Assembly (NCBI RefSeq): GCF_014193655.1
Contig: NZ_JACHZQ010000001.1
Location: forward strand, 496,001 to 560,000
DNA from: Rhizobium sp. BK313
GTDB lineage: Bacteria > Pseudomonadota > Alphaproteobacteria > Rhizobiales > Rhizobiaceae
DNA length: 64,000 nucleotides
Direction: 5' to 3'
Position 1 is the stretch's first letter; the number at the start of each line of letters is the position of its first letter. Below are positions 17,893 through 26,016 of the stretch, piece by piece. The position numbers and the translations under genes are program-made. The notes under the pieces were generated by a model. That model saw only the letters and a program-made list of their open reading frames with translations. It had not been told where the DNA came from and made no database searches.

Positions 17893-19056
17893 TTACGAGG
17901 TGGGCGCGGCGCGCTTCGCTCTGACGGTCGTGAAGGTCAACGCGACGGTTGCAAGGCCGAGGAGCGCCATGGCAGCACCGGCGAGCGGCACGCGCGACAG
18001 CGAGAAGCCGGCGTCGATGACGGTGCCGCCGACCCAGGCGCCGAGTGCATTGCCGGTATTGAAGGCGCCTATGTTGATGGTTGACACCAGATTCGGCGCA
18101 TCCTTGCCGAAACCAACGACGTTGATCTGTAGCGCCGGCACTGCGGCGAAGCATGCCGCAGCCCAGAGGAAGAGGGTGATCTCGGCTGGGATGAAGGAAT
18201 GACTAGTAATGCTGAAGATGGCCGAGGTCAGTGCAATCGCCGCGAAGGTGCCGGCAAGCGTGGTACCGAGCCGCCAGTCCGCGAGCTTGCCGCCAATGAG
18301 ATTGCCGATCGTCAGGCCGATACCCATCAACAGCAGCGTCAAGGCTACCCATCGCTGCGAAACGCCGGTGATGTCGCGCAGTAGCGGCGCAATATAGGTG
18401 AACAGCGTGAACATGGCCGCGGCGAAAAACACCGTTGTCAGCAGCGACAGCCACAGGCCGAGACCGCGCAGCGCCGAGATTTCGCGAGCGAGACTGTCCT
18501 GGCGGACTTCTTCGCCTTTAGGCAGGACAAGCACCAAGCCGGTAAGCGAGGCGACGCCCAGCAGGGTAATTATCCAAAAAGGCGCGTGCCAGCCGAAAGC
18601 GTGACCGAGCGCCGTACCGAGCGGCACACCGAGCACATTGGCAAGCGTCAGGCCGGTGAACATCAGCGCGAGGGCACGAGCCTTGCGATCTTCGGCGACC
18701 AGGCTTGCAGCAACGACCGAGCCGATGCCGAAGAAGGCGCCATGGCAAAGCGCAGTAACGATGCGGGCGATCATCAGGACCCAATAGCCGGGTGCGATCG
18801 CGCAGAGCAGGTTGCCGAGGATGAAGAAGCCCATCAACATGATCAACGTCGAGCGGCGACGCAGATGCGCCGTGGAGACGGCCATGATCGGCGCACCGAT
18901 CGCCACCGCGAGCGCATAGCCGGTGACCAGCCAGCCGGCTTGCGGGATGGTGACGGACAGATCGGCGGAAATTTCGGGCAGCAGGCCCATGATGACGAAT
19001 TCAGTCGTTCCGATGGCAAAAGAGCTCAACGCCAGGACAATGAGGGCGAGCGGCAT
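17893..19056 (-). CDS. MFS exporter of the DHA1 (12-helix) drug efflux type
   Basis: A 387-residue major facilitator with twelve predicted helices. The N-terminus reads LALSSFAIGTTEFVIMGLLP, a motif of the AraJ/YdhP/PbuE-like efflux branch. Motif A-like sequence appears as STAHLRRRSTLIMLMG after helix 2. The ATG at 19056 follows the ArsR stop codon with one base between, with AAGGA upstream, so the two are translationally linked. An ATG 27 bases earlier lies inside the ArsR gene and is less likely. The substrate is unknown; the ArsR partner may sense a metal, metalloid or organic electrophile. Confidence 0.88.
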   Translation of the reverse strand: MPLALIVLALSSFAIGTTEFVIMGLLPEISADLSVTIPQAGWLVTGYALAVAIGAPIMAVSTAHLRRRSTLIMLMGFFILGNLLCAIAPGYWVLMIARIVTALCHGAFFGIGSVVAASLVAEDRKARALALMFTGLTLANVLGVPLGTALGHAFGWHAPFWIITLLGVASLTGLVLVLPKGEEVRQDSLAREISALRGLGLWLSLLTTVFFAAAMFTLFTYIAPLLRDITGVSQRWVALTLLLMGIGLTIGNLIGGKLADWRLGTTLAGTFAAIALTSAIFSITSHSFIPAEITLFLWAAACFAAVPALQINVVGFGKDAPNLVSTINIGAFNTGNALGAWVGGTVIDAGFSLSRVPLAGAAMALLGLATVALTFTTVRAKRAAPTS

Positions 19057-19057
19057 G

Positions 19058-19351
19058 TCAAAGTTCCTTCTGCAGCGTGGCAAGGAATTCGGCGATGGTT
19101 TCCTCGTTCCGCTTGTAGAAAATCCACTGACCGAGGCGCCTGGTGGTCACCAGACCGGCGCGATGCAATGTGCCGAGGTGGGCGGAAACAGTGGATTGCG
19201 ACAGGCCGCAGCGCTCGAACTGACTGGCACAGACACCCAGTTCCAGCGGGTGTTCCTGTGTCGGAAAATGTGTGTGCGGATCTTTGAGCTGATTGAGGAT
19301 TTCGAGCCTGGCCGGATTGGCCAATGCCTTCAATATCTCAGTTCTGTCCAT
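19058..19351 (-). CDS. ArsR-family repressor
   Basis: A 97-residue winged-helix regulator. MDRTEILKALANPARLEILN begins the fold. The recognition helix lies in LSQSTVSAHLGTLHRAGLV. Two cysteines (ELGVCASQFERCG) sit just before the recognition helix, at the place where ArsR-type sensors bind metalloid or are oxidised. The classical ELCVCDL box is not intact, so the ligand is open. The start at 19351 fits the family length; the frame stays open upstream through the operator. It is the first gene of an ArsR-MFS, possibly OYE, unit. Confidence 0.88.
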   Translation of the reverse strand: MDRTEILKALANPARLEILNQLKDPHTHFPTQEHPLELGVCASQFERCGLSQSTVSAHLGTLHRAGLVTTRRLGQWIFYKRNEETIAEFLATLQKEL

Positions 19352-19367
19352 GACGCTCACCAAATGA

Positions 19368-19409
19368 ATATCGAAAAGTAACGATTTATGTATCGTCGCT
19401 TTTCGATAT
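19368..19409. promoter_or_regulatory. 42-base imperfect palindrome, candidate ArsR operator
   Basis: ATATCGAAAAG (19368-19378) is perfectly repeated in inverse as CTTTTCGATAT (19399-19409), and inner AACGAT/ATCGTC bases add partial pairing. It starts 17 bases upstream of the ArsR start codon, where an autorepressor would bind. Confidence 0.65.
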
Positions 19410-19474
19410 ATCAAGGTGCGTCGCAGCAAATTATCTTATGCAATGCACTTTGGTGGCCTGCTCAGAAATTGGGC

Positions 19475-19590
19475 AAAAAAAAGGGCCACCGGAATAAACC
19501 AGGGCCCTATAGGTGTGAAGGTTAAAAACCTCCAGAGGGGAACAGCTGCTGCGGTGGAACTGGGAGGAAAAGCCACCATGTGCATCAGCT
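19475..19590 (-). ncRNA. AbcR-type (alpha-r15) trans-acting sRNA, second copy
   Basis: Predicted RNA of about 116 bases on the minus strand. On that strand a -10-like CATACC (19602-19597) lies 17 bases after TTGCGC. The RNA carries two C-rich, anti-ribosome-site loops: CCTCCCAG (opposite 19560-19567) and TTCCCCTC (opposite 19535-19542). It ends in a GC hairpin (19483-19507) followed by eight U residues (19475-19482). It is about 90% identical to the copy at 19678. Synteny (lsrB, two tandem RNAs, ArsR gene) and motifs match AbcR1/AbcR2 of Sinorhizobium, Agrobacterium and Brucella, which with Hfq silence ABC-transporter mRNAs. Which copy is AbcR1 or AbcR2 is not assigned. Ends are estimates. 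Confidence 0.85.
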
Positions 19591-19596
19591 ATGTGC

Positions 19597-19625
19597 GGTA
19601 TGATGCTAATTTGTGCAGTGCGCAA
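19597..19625 (-). promoter_or_regulatory. Predicted promoter of the second AbcR-type RNA
   Basis: Minus-strand TTGCGC, 17 bases, then CATACC about seven bases before the predicted RNA start. It matches in spacing the promoter of the first copy. Confidence 0.5.
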
Positions 19626-19677
19626 TGCTTTTTTGTGCATGGCAGTTATGCGTTTGCGACGCCTGGCGCAAAAAGGC

Positions 19678-19793
19678 AAAAAAAAGGGCCTCCGGTAACA
19701 ACCGAGGCCCTATAGGTATGAAGGTTAAAAACCTCCAGAGGGGAACAGCCAATGCGGTGGAACTGGGAGGAAAAGCCACCGTGTGCATCAGCT
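19678..19793 (-). ncRNA. AbcR-type (alpha-r15) trans-acting sRNA, first copy
   Basis: Predicted RNA of about 116 bases on the minus strand, downstream of lsrB. Its promoter reads TTGAAG, 17 bases, CATATC (19805-19800). It has the same two C-rich loops as its neighbour, CCTCCCAG (opposite 19763-19770) and TTCCCCTC (opposite 19738-19745). The terminator stem GGGCCTC/GAGGCCC (19686-19710) is followed by eight U residues. The identical 5' region (CACATAGCTGATGCACA) and the loops are the conserved parts; the terminator loop and a short linker differ. The family is known to bind Hfq and repress many transporter mRNAs. The LsrB relative VtlR of Brucella controls AbcR2, so regulation by the adjacent lsrB is plausible. 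Confidence 0.87.
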
Positions 19794-19799
19794 ATGTGC

Positions 19800-19828
19800 G
19801 ATATGGTAGTTAAATGGGCAGGCTTCAA
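19800..19828 (-). promoter_or_regulatory. Predicted promoter of the first AbcR-type RNA
   Basis: Minus-strand TTGAAG at 19828-19823, a 17-base spacer, then CATATC at 19805-19800. This fits the alphaproteobacterial CTTGAC-N17-CTATAT pattern. Confidence 0.55.
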
Positions 19829-19916
19829 CTCTGTTTTGTGCATATCAGCCATGCGTCATACGCGTGACAGATATATTACGCTGAAAAAAGCTGAATTCCC
19901 AATGCGTTAGACCAGA

Positions 19917-20813
19917 TCAGAAGTTCCAGTTACGTGCCTTGGCAACGATAAAATCCCGGAAAACCTTCAGTTTGGCAGCATTTTTCATTTCGTCGGGATA
20001 GCAGAAATAAGTGTCGAAAGACGGTACGTCGGCATTGATCGCGAGCTGAATGAGTCCAGGGTCGCGGCCGACGATATAGTCCGGCAGCACAGCGATGCCG
20101 ATGCCGAGGAGGCAGGCACGCTTGATCGATGTCTGGCTGTTGATCTGCAGATGCGGAACGCGCTTGTTGTCCGACGAGCGGCCGGCGATCTCGAGCCAAT
20201 TAACGTCGAGCAGATAGTTCGGCGCCGGTTCGCCGAAGCTGATGATGCGATGCTCGTCCAGAGCCTCCACCGACTGCGGTTCGCCGTAGCGGTTGATGTA
20301 GGAGGGCGCAGCGTAGACATGCATATGCACGGTAAAAAGCTTGCGCTGGATCAAATCCGACTGCTGCGGCTGGCGCAGCCGGATGGCGCAATCGGCATGG
20401 CGCATGTTCACGTCCAGCTCTTCATTGTCGAGGATGAGCTGGATCTGCATGTCGGGATAAAGCTGCAGGAATTCCTGGATCTTGTCGGTCAGCCAGCCCT
20501 GGCCGAGGCCGACCGTCGTCGTCACGCGCAATTTGCCGCTCGGCTTGTCGGTCGTCTCGGTCAGTTGCATCTTGACCGTTTCGAGCTTCAAGAGAACGTC
20601 ATGCGCGGTGCGATAAAGCAGTTCGCCCTGTTCGGTCAGGATCAGGCCGCGGGCATGGCGATGGAACAGCTTGATGCCGACATCCTGCTCGAGTGCGCTG
20701 ACCTGGCGGCTGATGGCGGATTGGGACAAGTGCAGTTTGTCGGCTGCGTGCGTGAACGATCCCGCTTCGGCAGCCGCGTGAAAAATACGCAGCTTGTCCC
20801 AGTCCAATGGCAT
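19917..20813 (-). CDS. lsrB: LysR-family regulator LsrB (VtlR ortholog)
   Basis: A 298-residue LysR regulator. The DNA-binding domain begins LDWDKLRIFHAAAEAGSFTH and contains LHLSQSAISRQVSALEQD; the effector domain follows from about residue 90. Length, gene order (trxB upstream, AbcR RNAs downstream) and sequence match LsrB of Sinorhizobium and VtlR of Brucella. These regulators affect LPS genes, redox balance, AbcR expression and host infection. The ATG at 20813 has GAGGGG upstream. A longer frame beginning within the trxB stop is open but lacks a site. Two Cys residues (ADCAIRL and RACLLGIG) are visible in the effector domain and could be redox-active, by analogy with S. meliloti LsrB. Confidence 0.9.
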   Translation of the reverse strand: MPLDWDKLRIFHAAAEAGSFTHAADKLHLSQSAISRQVSALEQDVGIKLFHRHARGLILTEQGELLYRTAHDVLLKLETVKMQLTETTDKPSGKLRVTTTVGLGQGWLTDKIQEFLQLYPDMQIQLILDNEELDVNMRHADCAIRLRQPQQSDLIQRKLFTVHMHVYAAPSYINRYGEPQSVEALDEHRIISFGEPAPNYLLDVNWLEIAGRSSDNKRVPHLQINSQTSIKRACLLGIGIAVLPDYIVGRDPGLIQLAINADVPSFDTYFCYPDEMKNAAKLKVFRDFIVAKARNWNF

Positions 20814-20836
20814 GCCGCTTCCCCTCATCGGCTGCA

Positions 20837-21811
20837 TCACTCCGCAGCCACGGCGACGGGCATGTGCCCGGTTAAATAGCGTTCCGCTTCAAGCGCCGCC
20901 ATGCAGCCCATCCCCGCTGCCGTGACCGCCTGTCGGAACGTATCGTCGGTGACGTCGCCGGCGGCATAGATTCCTTCGACGTTGGTCGCCGTCGAATCCG
21001 GTGCGGTCCAGAGATAGCCATTGTCCTTGAGCTTCAGTTTGCCCTTGAAAAGCTCGGTCGCCGGCGCATGGCCTATGGCAACGAAAACGCCGTCGATCGT
21101 CACGTCGGTGACAATGCCCGTGTGGGTGTCGCGCAGGCGTGCGCCTGAAACTGACGGCGGCATCGGCGGCTTGGCCGGCGTGCCTGTGATTTCGGCGACT
21201 TCGGTGTTCCAGAGAATTTTTACATTCGGCTTGGCGAACAGGCGCTCCTGCAGGATCTTTTCAGCGCGAAACGAATCGCGACGATGCACGACGGTGACCG
21301 ACTTGGCGATGTTGGACAGATAGAGCGCTTCCTCGACCGCGCTGTTGCCACCGCCGACCACGATCACATCCTTGTTGCGATAGAAGAAACCGTCGCAGGT
21401 GGCACAAGCGGAAACGCCGAAGCCCTGGAAATGCTGTTCGCTCTCGATGCCCAGCCACTTGGCCTTGGCGCCGGTCGCGATGATCAGCGTGTCGGCAGTC
21501 CAGACCTGGCCGCTGTCGGTGCGCGCGACAAAGGGGCGCTGGTTGGTGTCAACTTCGGTCACGAGGTCGTTGACGATCTCAGCGCCGACATGCTGCGCCT
21601 GCTGAAGCATCTGTTCCATCAGCCACGGACCCTGGATAGGATCGGCGAAGCCTGGATAGTTTTCGACATCCGTGGTGATCATAAGCTGGCCACCCTGTTC
21701 AAGGCCGGCGATCAGAACTGGCTTCAGCATGGCGCGCGCGGCATAAACGGCAGCCGTATAGCCGGCGGGGCCGGAACCGATGATGAGCACCTTGGTGTGG
21801 CGGGCAGGCAT
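20837..21811 (-). CDS. trxB: Thioredoxin-disulfide reductase
   Basis: A 324-residue FAD enzyme that reduces thioredoxin with NADPH in the cytoplasm. The FAD motif GSGPAGYTAAVYAARA is at 12-27, the redox-active CATC at 136-139, the NADPH motif VVGGGNSAVEEALYLS follows, and the second FAD block reads GIYAAGDVTDDTFRQ. Length matches the family (about 320). An AAGGAC site precedes the ATG. lsrB starts 23 bases beyond its stop, so the two form an operon that joins thiol redox capacity to an oxidant-linked regulator. It is divergent from lrp across 241 bases. Confidence 0.95.
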   Translation of the reverse strand: MPARHTKVLIIGSGPAGYTAAVYAARAMLKPVLIAGLEQGGQLMITTDVENYPGFADPIQGPWLMEQMLQQAQHVGAEIVNDLVTEVDTNQRPFVARTDSGQVWTADTLIIATGAKAKWLGIESEQHFQGFGVSACATCDGFFYRNKDVIVVGGGNSAVEEALYLSNIAKSVTVVHRRDSFRAEKILQERLFAKPNVKILWNTEVAEITGTPAKPPMPPSVSGARLRDTHTGIVTDVTIDGVFVAIGHAPATELFKGKLKLKDNGYLWTAPDSTATNVEGIYAAGDVTDDTFRQAVTAAGMGCMAALEAERYLTGHMPVAVAAE

Positions 21812-22052
21812 ATAGTAAGTCCTTTCAATCTCAGCGCTTCGGAAGCGTCGGCTTCAAACGGGCAAAGCAGGCGATTTCACGATCCGCCGACCCATTTATG
21901 ATTGCCGCATGCATTTATTCAAGGGCAGCCTTGCATTACTAACAGAGCAAATCTGCTTTGTGTAAGATTCGGTTACGCGAGGGAAACTTTCTTGCGTATT
22001 TCCTCGCTTTATATAGAAGCTGCCGGTGGGGAATTAAAGAAAGGCAATAAAA

Positions 22053-22520
22053 GTGCTGCGGGCTGAACTCGACGCCATCGACATCAAGATCTTACGGGAA
22101 CTCCAGCGCGACGGGCGAATGACCAATGTCGAACTCGCCGATCGCGTCGGCATCTCCGCGCCACCTTGCTTGCGCCGGGTGCGCAAGCTGGAGGAGGCGG
22201 GCGTCATCGAGGGCTATCATGCCATGTTGAACAGCCCGAAGCTCGGCTTCGACCTTGTCGCCTTCTGCATGGTCGGTCTCAAGCATCAGTCGGAGGCCAA
22301 TCTCAAGGCGTTTGCCAGTGCGACCGCCGAGTGGCCGCTTGTGCGCCAAGCATGGATGGTCTCCGGCGACAGCGATTTCCTGCTGCACTGCGTTGCCGAG
22401 AACCTCACCAGGTTCCAGGATTTCGTCATCGAGGTGCTGACGGCGAACGAGCATGTCGACACGGTGCGCACCATGCTGACCATCCGGCAGGTGAAGAAGC
22501 TCGGCCTGGTGGAGCTCTAA
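22053..22520 (+). CDS. lrp: Lrp/AsnC-family regulator heading the LPS-sugar operon
   Basis: A 155-residue feast/famine regulator: helix-turn-helix at about 6-60 (DIKILRELQRDGRMTNVELA, RVGISAPPCLRRVRKLEEAG), then the RAM ligand-binding domain from about 70. The start is GTG with AGAAAGG upstream. A four-base gap separates it from the next gene, so it is operonic with the two sugar-transfer genes. In Sinorhizobium an lrp-lpsCDE operon at the equivalent place is activated by LsrB. The same logic is likely here because lsrB-trxB is divergent from it. The effector amino acid is unknown. Confidence 0.88.
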   Translation: MLRAELDAIDIKILRELQRDGRMTNVELADRVGISAPPCLRRVRKLEEAGVIEGYHAMLNSPKLGFDLVAFCMVGLKHQSEANLKAFASATAEWPLVRQAWMVSGDSDFLLHCVAENLTRFQDFVIEVLTANEHVDTVRTMLTIRQVKKLGLVEL

Positions 22521-22524
22521 GGAG

Positions 22525-23433
22525 ATGGCGGATCGCCCATGGCACCGATCGCTGATCAAGACGGGCGCGCGCCTGCTGCTCGGCGGTTCTCGTGCCCATG
22601 CACAGGACTGGTTTCCAGGGCTCGATATCGTCCGGAGGAATGGCGTAGGGGAGGTATTTTACCATCGCGCAAAGGTCGCGGACCTTTCTTCCACCGATCG
22701 TTTGCGCGAACAGTCCGGCCAAACCATCCATATCGTCGGCTCCGGCCCATCGATTCGCGACTGCGATCTGACCGATCTGGAGAAAGGCAGTGCCGTTCTA
22801 TTGAACGGTGCCATCGGATTGATCGGCGAGCAGATCGCCGCGCCGCTTGCCATCGCCGTGGAGGACGAGCGTTTCGTCTGGCGGCATTCGGAGATGATGC
22901 GGCGCAGGATCAGGTCCGGTACGATATGCCTGTTTTCCGTCGCCGTGCTGCGGGCGATCTCCGAGCTCGACAGCCGCTGGCTGGCGGACAAGACGATCGT
23001 TCTGATTGACGACATCCGTAAGCCTTACGGCGCACGTCGGCGCTCCATCGACGACATCAAGCGGCTCGATTTCGTGCGGCTCAATGCAACCGGCTCCGCC
23101 GGTTTTTCCTTCGCGCCGGATCACGGTGTTTTCCAAGGCGGCTCGGTTGCCGTGTCGGCGCTGCAGTTCGCGCTTTATTGTTCACCCAAAACGATCGGCT
23201 TCCTCGGCATCGACATTTCTAATGCCGGTGAGCCCCGTTTTTACGAAACCAGCGATGAAACCGCCTTTTCGGGCATCGCCCAGGCTGAAGACCGCATCCT
23301 TGAACATTTTATTCTGGCAAAGGAAATCGCTTCAGAGCGAGGCGTGACATTTGTCAACTATTCGCCGGTGTCGGCATTATTGAAGCATGGATTTGGTTAT
23401 GATGCGCGGTTTGCCGCCGTATCTACGATCTGA
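22525..23433 (+). CDS. Putative LPS/glycan-modifying protein, DUF115/GT42-like N-terminal motif
   Basis: A 302-residue soluble protein I recognise only in part. IHIVGSGPSIRDCDLTDLEK followed by VLLNGAIGLIGEQI resembles the nucleotide-binding start of DUF115/MptE-like proteins and of family 42 sialyltransferase-like enzymes, which often modify surface glycans. A second block, IGFLGIDISNAGEPRFYE, is consistent with that fold. It lies between lrp and a GT92-like transferase, in the position where Sinorhizobium carries lpsC/lpsD, and probably contributes a sugar or non-sugar decoration to the LPS core. Donor and acceptor are unknown. The ATG touches an AAGGAG, while GTGGAG further up is better spaced. 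Confidence 0.6.
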   Translation: MADRPWHRSLIKTGARLLLGGSRAHAQDWFPGLDIVRRNGVGEVFYHRAKVADLSSTDRLREQSGQTIHIVGSGPSIRDCDLTDLEKGSAVLLNGAIGLIGEQIAAPLAIAVEDERFVWRHSEMMRRRIRSGTICLFSVAVLRAISELDSRWLADKTIVLIDDIRKPYGARRRSIDDIKRLDFVRLNATGSAGFSFAPDHGVFQGGSVAVSALQFALYCSPKTIGFLGIDISNAGEPRFYETSDETAFSGIAQAEDRILEHFILAKEIASERGVTFVNYSPVSALLKHGFGYDARFAAVSTI

Positions 23434-23451
23434 GTTGCAGGGAATAGATGT

Positions 23452-24366
23452 ATGGGTTGGCTGAAGCCCAAGATATCGGACGGGAAGCGGCTTGCAATCG
23501 ACCCGCCGCAGCCTCAAGAGGGTCGGCACGGGATCGCCGTCGCTGTCTGCGTCAAGGACGAGGCGCGCTACATCGAGGAATGGGTGCGGTTCCATCGCGC
23601 TGTCGGCATTCGCCATTTCTATATCTATGACAATGGATCAACGGACGAGACCCGCGCAATTCTGAGCGATCTCCTGGATGCCGACACGCTGACGATCATC
23701 CCTTGGGCAGGACGTATGACAGATGCCGCCACGGGAGCACCCCTAAACGGTCAGGTCATCGTCTTTGCCCACGCCATTCTCAATTTCGGTGGCGCGTACC
23801 GTTGGATGGCTTTCATCGACGTTGACGAATTTCTGTTGCCGAAAGAGGGGCGCACGGTGGAGGAGGCGCTTGAAGCTGTCGGCGACTTTCCGAATGTCTC
23901 GCTGCCATGGCACATGTTTGCCACCAGCGGCCATGCGACGCCTCCCGGTGGCCCGCTGGCGCTGAACTACACGATGCGCGGCGCCGACCCGATGACCCGC
24001 AAGGAAAATGTCAGTAATTTCAAGTGTATCGTCGACCCCTGCGAAGTGACGGAAGTCAGCGTGCACCAGTTCCAGACCCGCGCATTCGGCGATTTGACGG
24101 CGAACGATGCCGGAAAGCGTTTCACGCGCCGCGCACGAAAATCGCCGGATTTCTATTCGAACCGGTTTCTGCAGCTCAATCACTACTACACCAAATCCCG
24201 CGAGGAGCTGATGGCCAAACTGGCGCGCGGATGGGCCTATGATGCCTCGCCGACCAAGTACCGGGACAAGGTTTTGTCTGTGGTCAAAAGCATCGAGGAA
24301 GACGTGGTCGAGGATCGGGCCATGATCGATTTTATCGAGCGTAACCGCATCGACCTCGGCCAGTAA
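23452..24366 (+). CDS. GT92/GT2-like glycosyltransferase of the LPS core region
   Basis: A 304-residue transferase with a GT-A fold. IAVAVCVKDEARYIEEWVRF is the typical start of DUF23/GT92 proteins, followed by HFYIYDNGSTDETRAIL. The metal-binding DxD-type motif is AFIDVDEFLLP, and NHYYTKSREEL is the C-terminal family block. The enzyme probably adds a hexose or uronic acid to the core on the cytoplasmic face. It follows the preceding gene by 18 bases in the lrp operon and is convergent with lpsB, 9 bases away. The donor sugar is not predictable. Confidence 0.82.
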   Translation: MGWLKPKISDGKRLAIDPPQPQEGRHGIAVAVCVKDEARYIEEWVRFHRAVGIRHFYIYDNGSTDETRAILSDLLDADTLTIIPWAGRMTDAATGAPLNGQVIVFAHAILNFGGAYRWMAFIDVDEFLLPKEGRTVEEALEAVGDFPNVSLPWHMFATSGHATPPGGPLALNYTMRGADPMTRKENVSNFKCIVDPCEVTEVSVHQFQTRAFGDLTANDAGKRFTRRARKSPDFYSNRFLQLNHYYTKSREELMAKLARGWAYDASPTKYRDKVLSVVKSIEEDVVEDRAMIDFIERNRIDLGQ

Positions 24367-24375
24367 GCCGTCTGT

Positions 24376-25455
24376 TCAGCCGGCGCCACCGAGCAGTTGC
24401 CGATAGATATCACCGATCGCCGTCGCTTCCTTTTCCAGGGCAAATTCGCTGCGCACGTGCCGCACGGCGTTTTCGCCTTGGCTAAGCGTCTGTTCGGGAT
24501 TGGCGAGATAGAAGGCGATCGCTTTCGTCAGCGCCTCGCCATCGCCGGCGGGCACGATCGCGCCGGTTTCACCTGGTACAACAAGCTCGGCATAGGCGCC
24601 GGCGTCGGAGGCGACGACAGCGGTCCGTGAAGCCATGGCCTCGAGCGGCGTCAGGCCGAAACCTTCATTGCGGGAAGGGGCAACATAAAGTGTCGCGCGG
24701 CGATACCAAGGCCTTATATCGTCGACTTCACCGAGAAAGCGGATGCGGTCGCTGAGGCCGGCTGCGGTCACCATTTTTACCAGTTCGTCGCCGAAGCCGC
24801 GATGCTCAGCGGTTACGCGTCCGCAGACAACGGCGGTCCAGTCCGGATAACGCGGCAGAAGTTCGATCATCGCCTTGACGAAAAGATCCGTCCCCTTCTG
24901 ATGGCGGACGCGGCCGAAGCAGCCGATCAGATAGGTGCCGGGCAGGCCGGTGGCGGCCATGCGATCGTTGGGCACTTCCGGCGGATGAAACATGTTCAGG
25001 TCGATGCCATGTTGGATGACGGTGTGCGGCACCTGCAAGAAGCTGCCGGAGCGGGTGCTTGTTGCGATCACGGCATCCATGCGTCGTATCAGCCACCGCG
25101 TATAGGCGGTGTGGCGGCGCTGGGCCGCCGAGGTAAAGACAAGCTTCAGCGGCATGCGCAGCACGGAGCGCAGCAACAAGCCGACCAGCATCTCGTTGTT
25201 GCGGCGGGCGTGCCAGACACGGACGCGGTGGCGGCGTGGCCTCATCCAAAGGCCGGGAAGCCGCGCCCAGCCAAGCTTCGGTAGATCTTCTGGCAAGCCC
25301 GGACCAAGCGTGGCGATATGGCAGCCGAGTTCGATTTGCTTCGGGATCAATTGCACGATCGTAGACGTAACGCCGGAGAGCCGGCGTTTGAAGTTCGTCG
25401 CGATGACCTCGATCTCGCTGAGATCGGTTGAGTGCGATGCGTCGCGATCGCGCAC
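24376..25455 (-). CDS. lpsB: LPS core mannosyltransferase LpsB/LpcC
   Basis: A 359-residue GT4 (GT-B fold) transferase that adds mannose early in LPS core assembly in rhizobia. EVIATNFKRRLSGVTSTIVQ, FTSAAQRRHTAYTRWLIRRM, FGRVRHQKGTDLFVKAMIEL and the donor-binding EGFGLTPLEAMASRTAVVAS match Sinorhizobium LpsB and Rhizobium LpcC as I remember them. lpsB mutants have truncated LPS and symbiotic defects. The start is GTG at 25455, seven bases after the greA stop, with a weak site. The first ten residues are not conserved in my recollection, so the true start is uncertain. It is probably read with greA. Confidence 0.9.
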   Translation of the reverse strand: MRDRDASHSTDLSEIEVIATNFKRRLSGVTSTIVQLIPKQIELGCHIATLGPGLPEDLPKLGWARLPGLWMRPRRHRVRVWHARRNNEMLVGLLLRSVLRMPLKLVFTSAAQRRHTAYTRWLIRRMDAVIATSTRSGSFLQVPHTVIQHGIDLNMFHPPEVPNDRMAATGLPGTYLIGCFGRVRHQKGTDLFVKAMIELLPRYPDWTAVVCGRVTAEHRGFGDELVKMVTAAGLSDRIRFLGEVDDIRPWYRRATLYVAPSRNEGFGLTPLEAMASRTAVVASDAGAYAELVVPGETGAIVPAGDGEALTKAIAFYLANPEQTLSQGENAVRHVRSEFALEKEATAIGDIYRQLLGGAG

Positions 25456-25461
25456 GGGCGA

Positions 25462-25938
25462 TCAGCCCCAGGAGACGGAGAGGATCTCGTAGGCCTTGGC
25501 GCCGCCAGGCGCATTGACCTCGATGGAATCGCCGACTTCCTTACCGATCAGCGCGCGGGCGATCGGCGACGAGATGGAGATGCGACCGGCCTTCACGTCG
25601 GCTTCCTGGTCGCCGACGATCTGGTAGATCTTCTCTTCTTCGGTGTCCTCGTCGACGAGCTTCACCTTGGCGCCGAACTTGATCTTCGAGCCGGACATTT
25701 TGGAGAGGTCGATAACCTCGGCGCGCGCCGTCAGGTCTTCGAGTTCGCCAATGCGGCCTTCGTTGTGGCTCTGGGCTTCCTTGGCGGCGTGGTACTCGGC
25801 GTTTTCGGAGAGATCGCCATGGGCGCGCGCTTCCGAAATTGCTTCGATGATTCGCGGGCGCTCTTCCTGCTGACGCCAGCGCAGTTCTTCCTGCAGCTTG
25901 ACGAACCCGTTCTGTGTCATCGGTACCTTTTCAACCAT
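25462..25938 (-). CDS. greA: Transcription elongation factor GreA
   Basis: A 158-residue factor that binds in the RNA polymerase secondary channel and stimulates cleavage of backtracked RNA. The N-terminal coiled coil (about 8-77) contains the tip motif [20 protein letters not shown], with the catalytic acidic pair. The C-terminal FKBP-like domain runs from about 85 to the end. Length is standard. The ATG has AGGACAAG upstream. lpsB follows by 6 bases. A hairpin with a U-rich tail lies in the likely leader (25992-26016). Confidence 0.96.
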   Translation of the reverse strand: MVEKVPMTQNGFVKLQEELRWRQQEERPRIIEAISEARAHGDLSENAEYHAAKEAQSHNEGRIGELEDLTARAEVIDLSKMSGSKIKFGAKVKLVDEDTEEEKIYQIVGDQEADVKAGRISISSPIARALIGKEVGDSIEVNAPGGAKAYEILSVSWG

Positions 25939-25991
25939 TTTTCTTGTCCTTCACTCCCTGCGTTGCTCTGTCGCAGACACAAAAGAAAACA

Positions 25992-26016
25992 GGTCCCGAA
26001 GCGGTACTTCGGAACC
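25992..26016 (-). promoter_or_regulatory. Terminator-like hairpin in the greA leader
   Basis: A ten-base stem (25992-26001 with 26007-26016, one G-U) and a five-base loop. On the minus strand it is followed by TGTTTTCTTTTG. A -10-like TATAGA lies just upstream on that strand at 26044-26039, so the hairpin would fall inside the leader, 54 bases before the ATG. It may be an attenuator, or the terminator of the upstream MFS gene. Confidence 0.5.

Noticed and set aside
19475..19800. Direct repeats considered as a CRISPR array or mobile-element remnant
   Set aside because: Only two units of about 200-base period, each with promoter, C-rich loops and terminator; the sRNA explanation fits all conserved parts.
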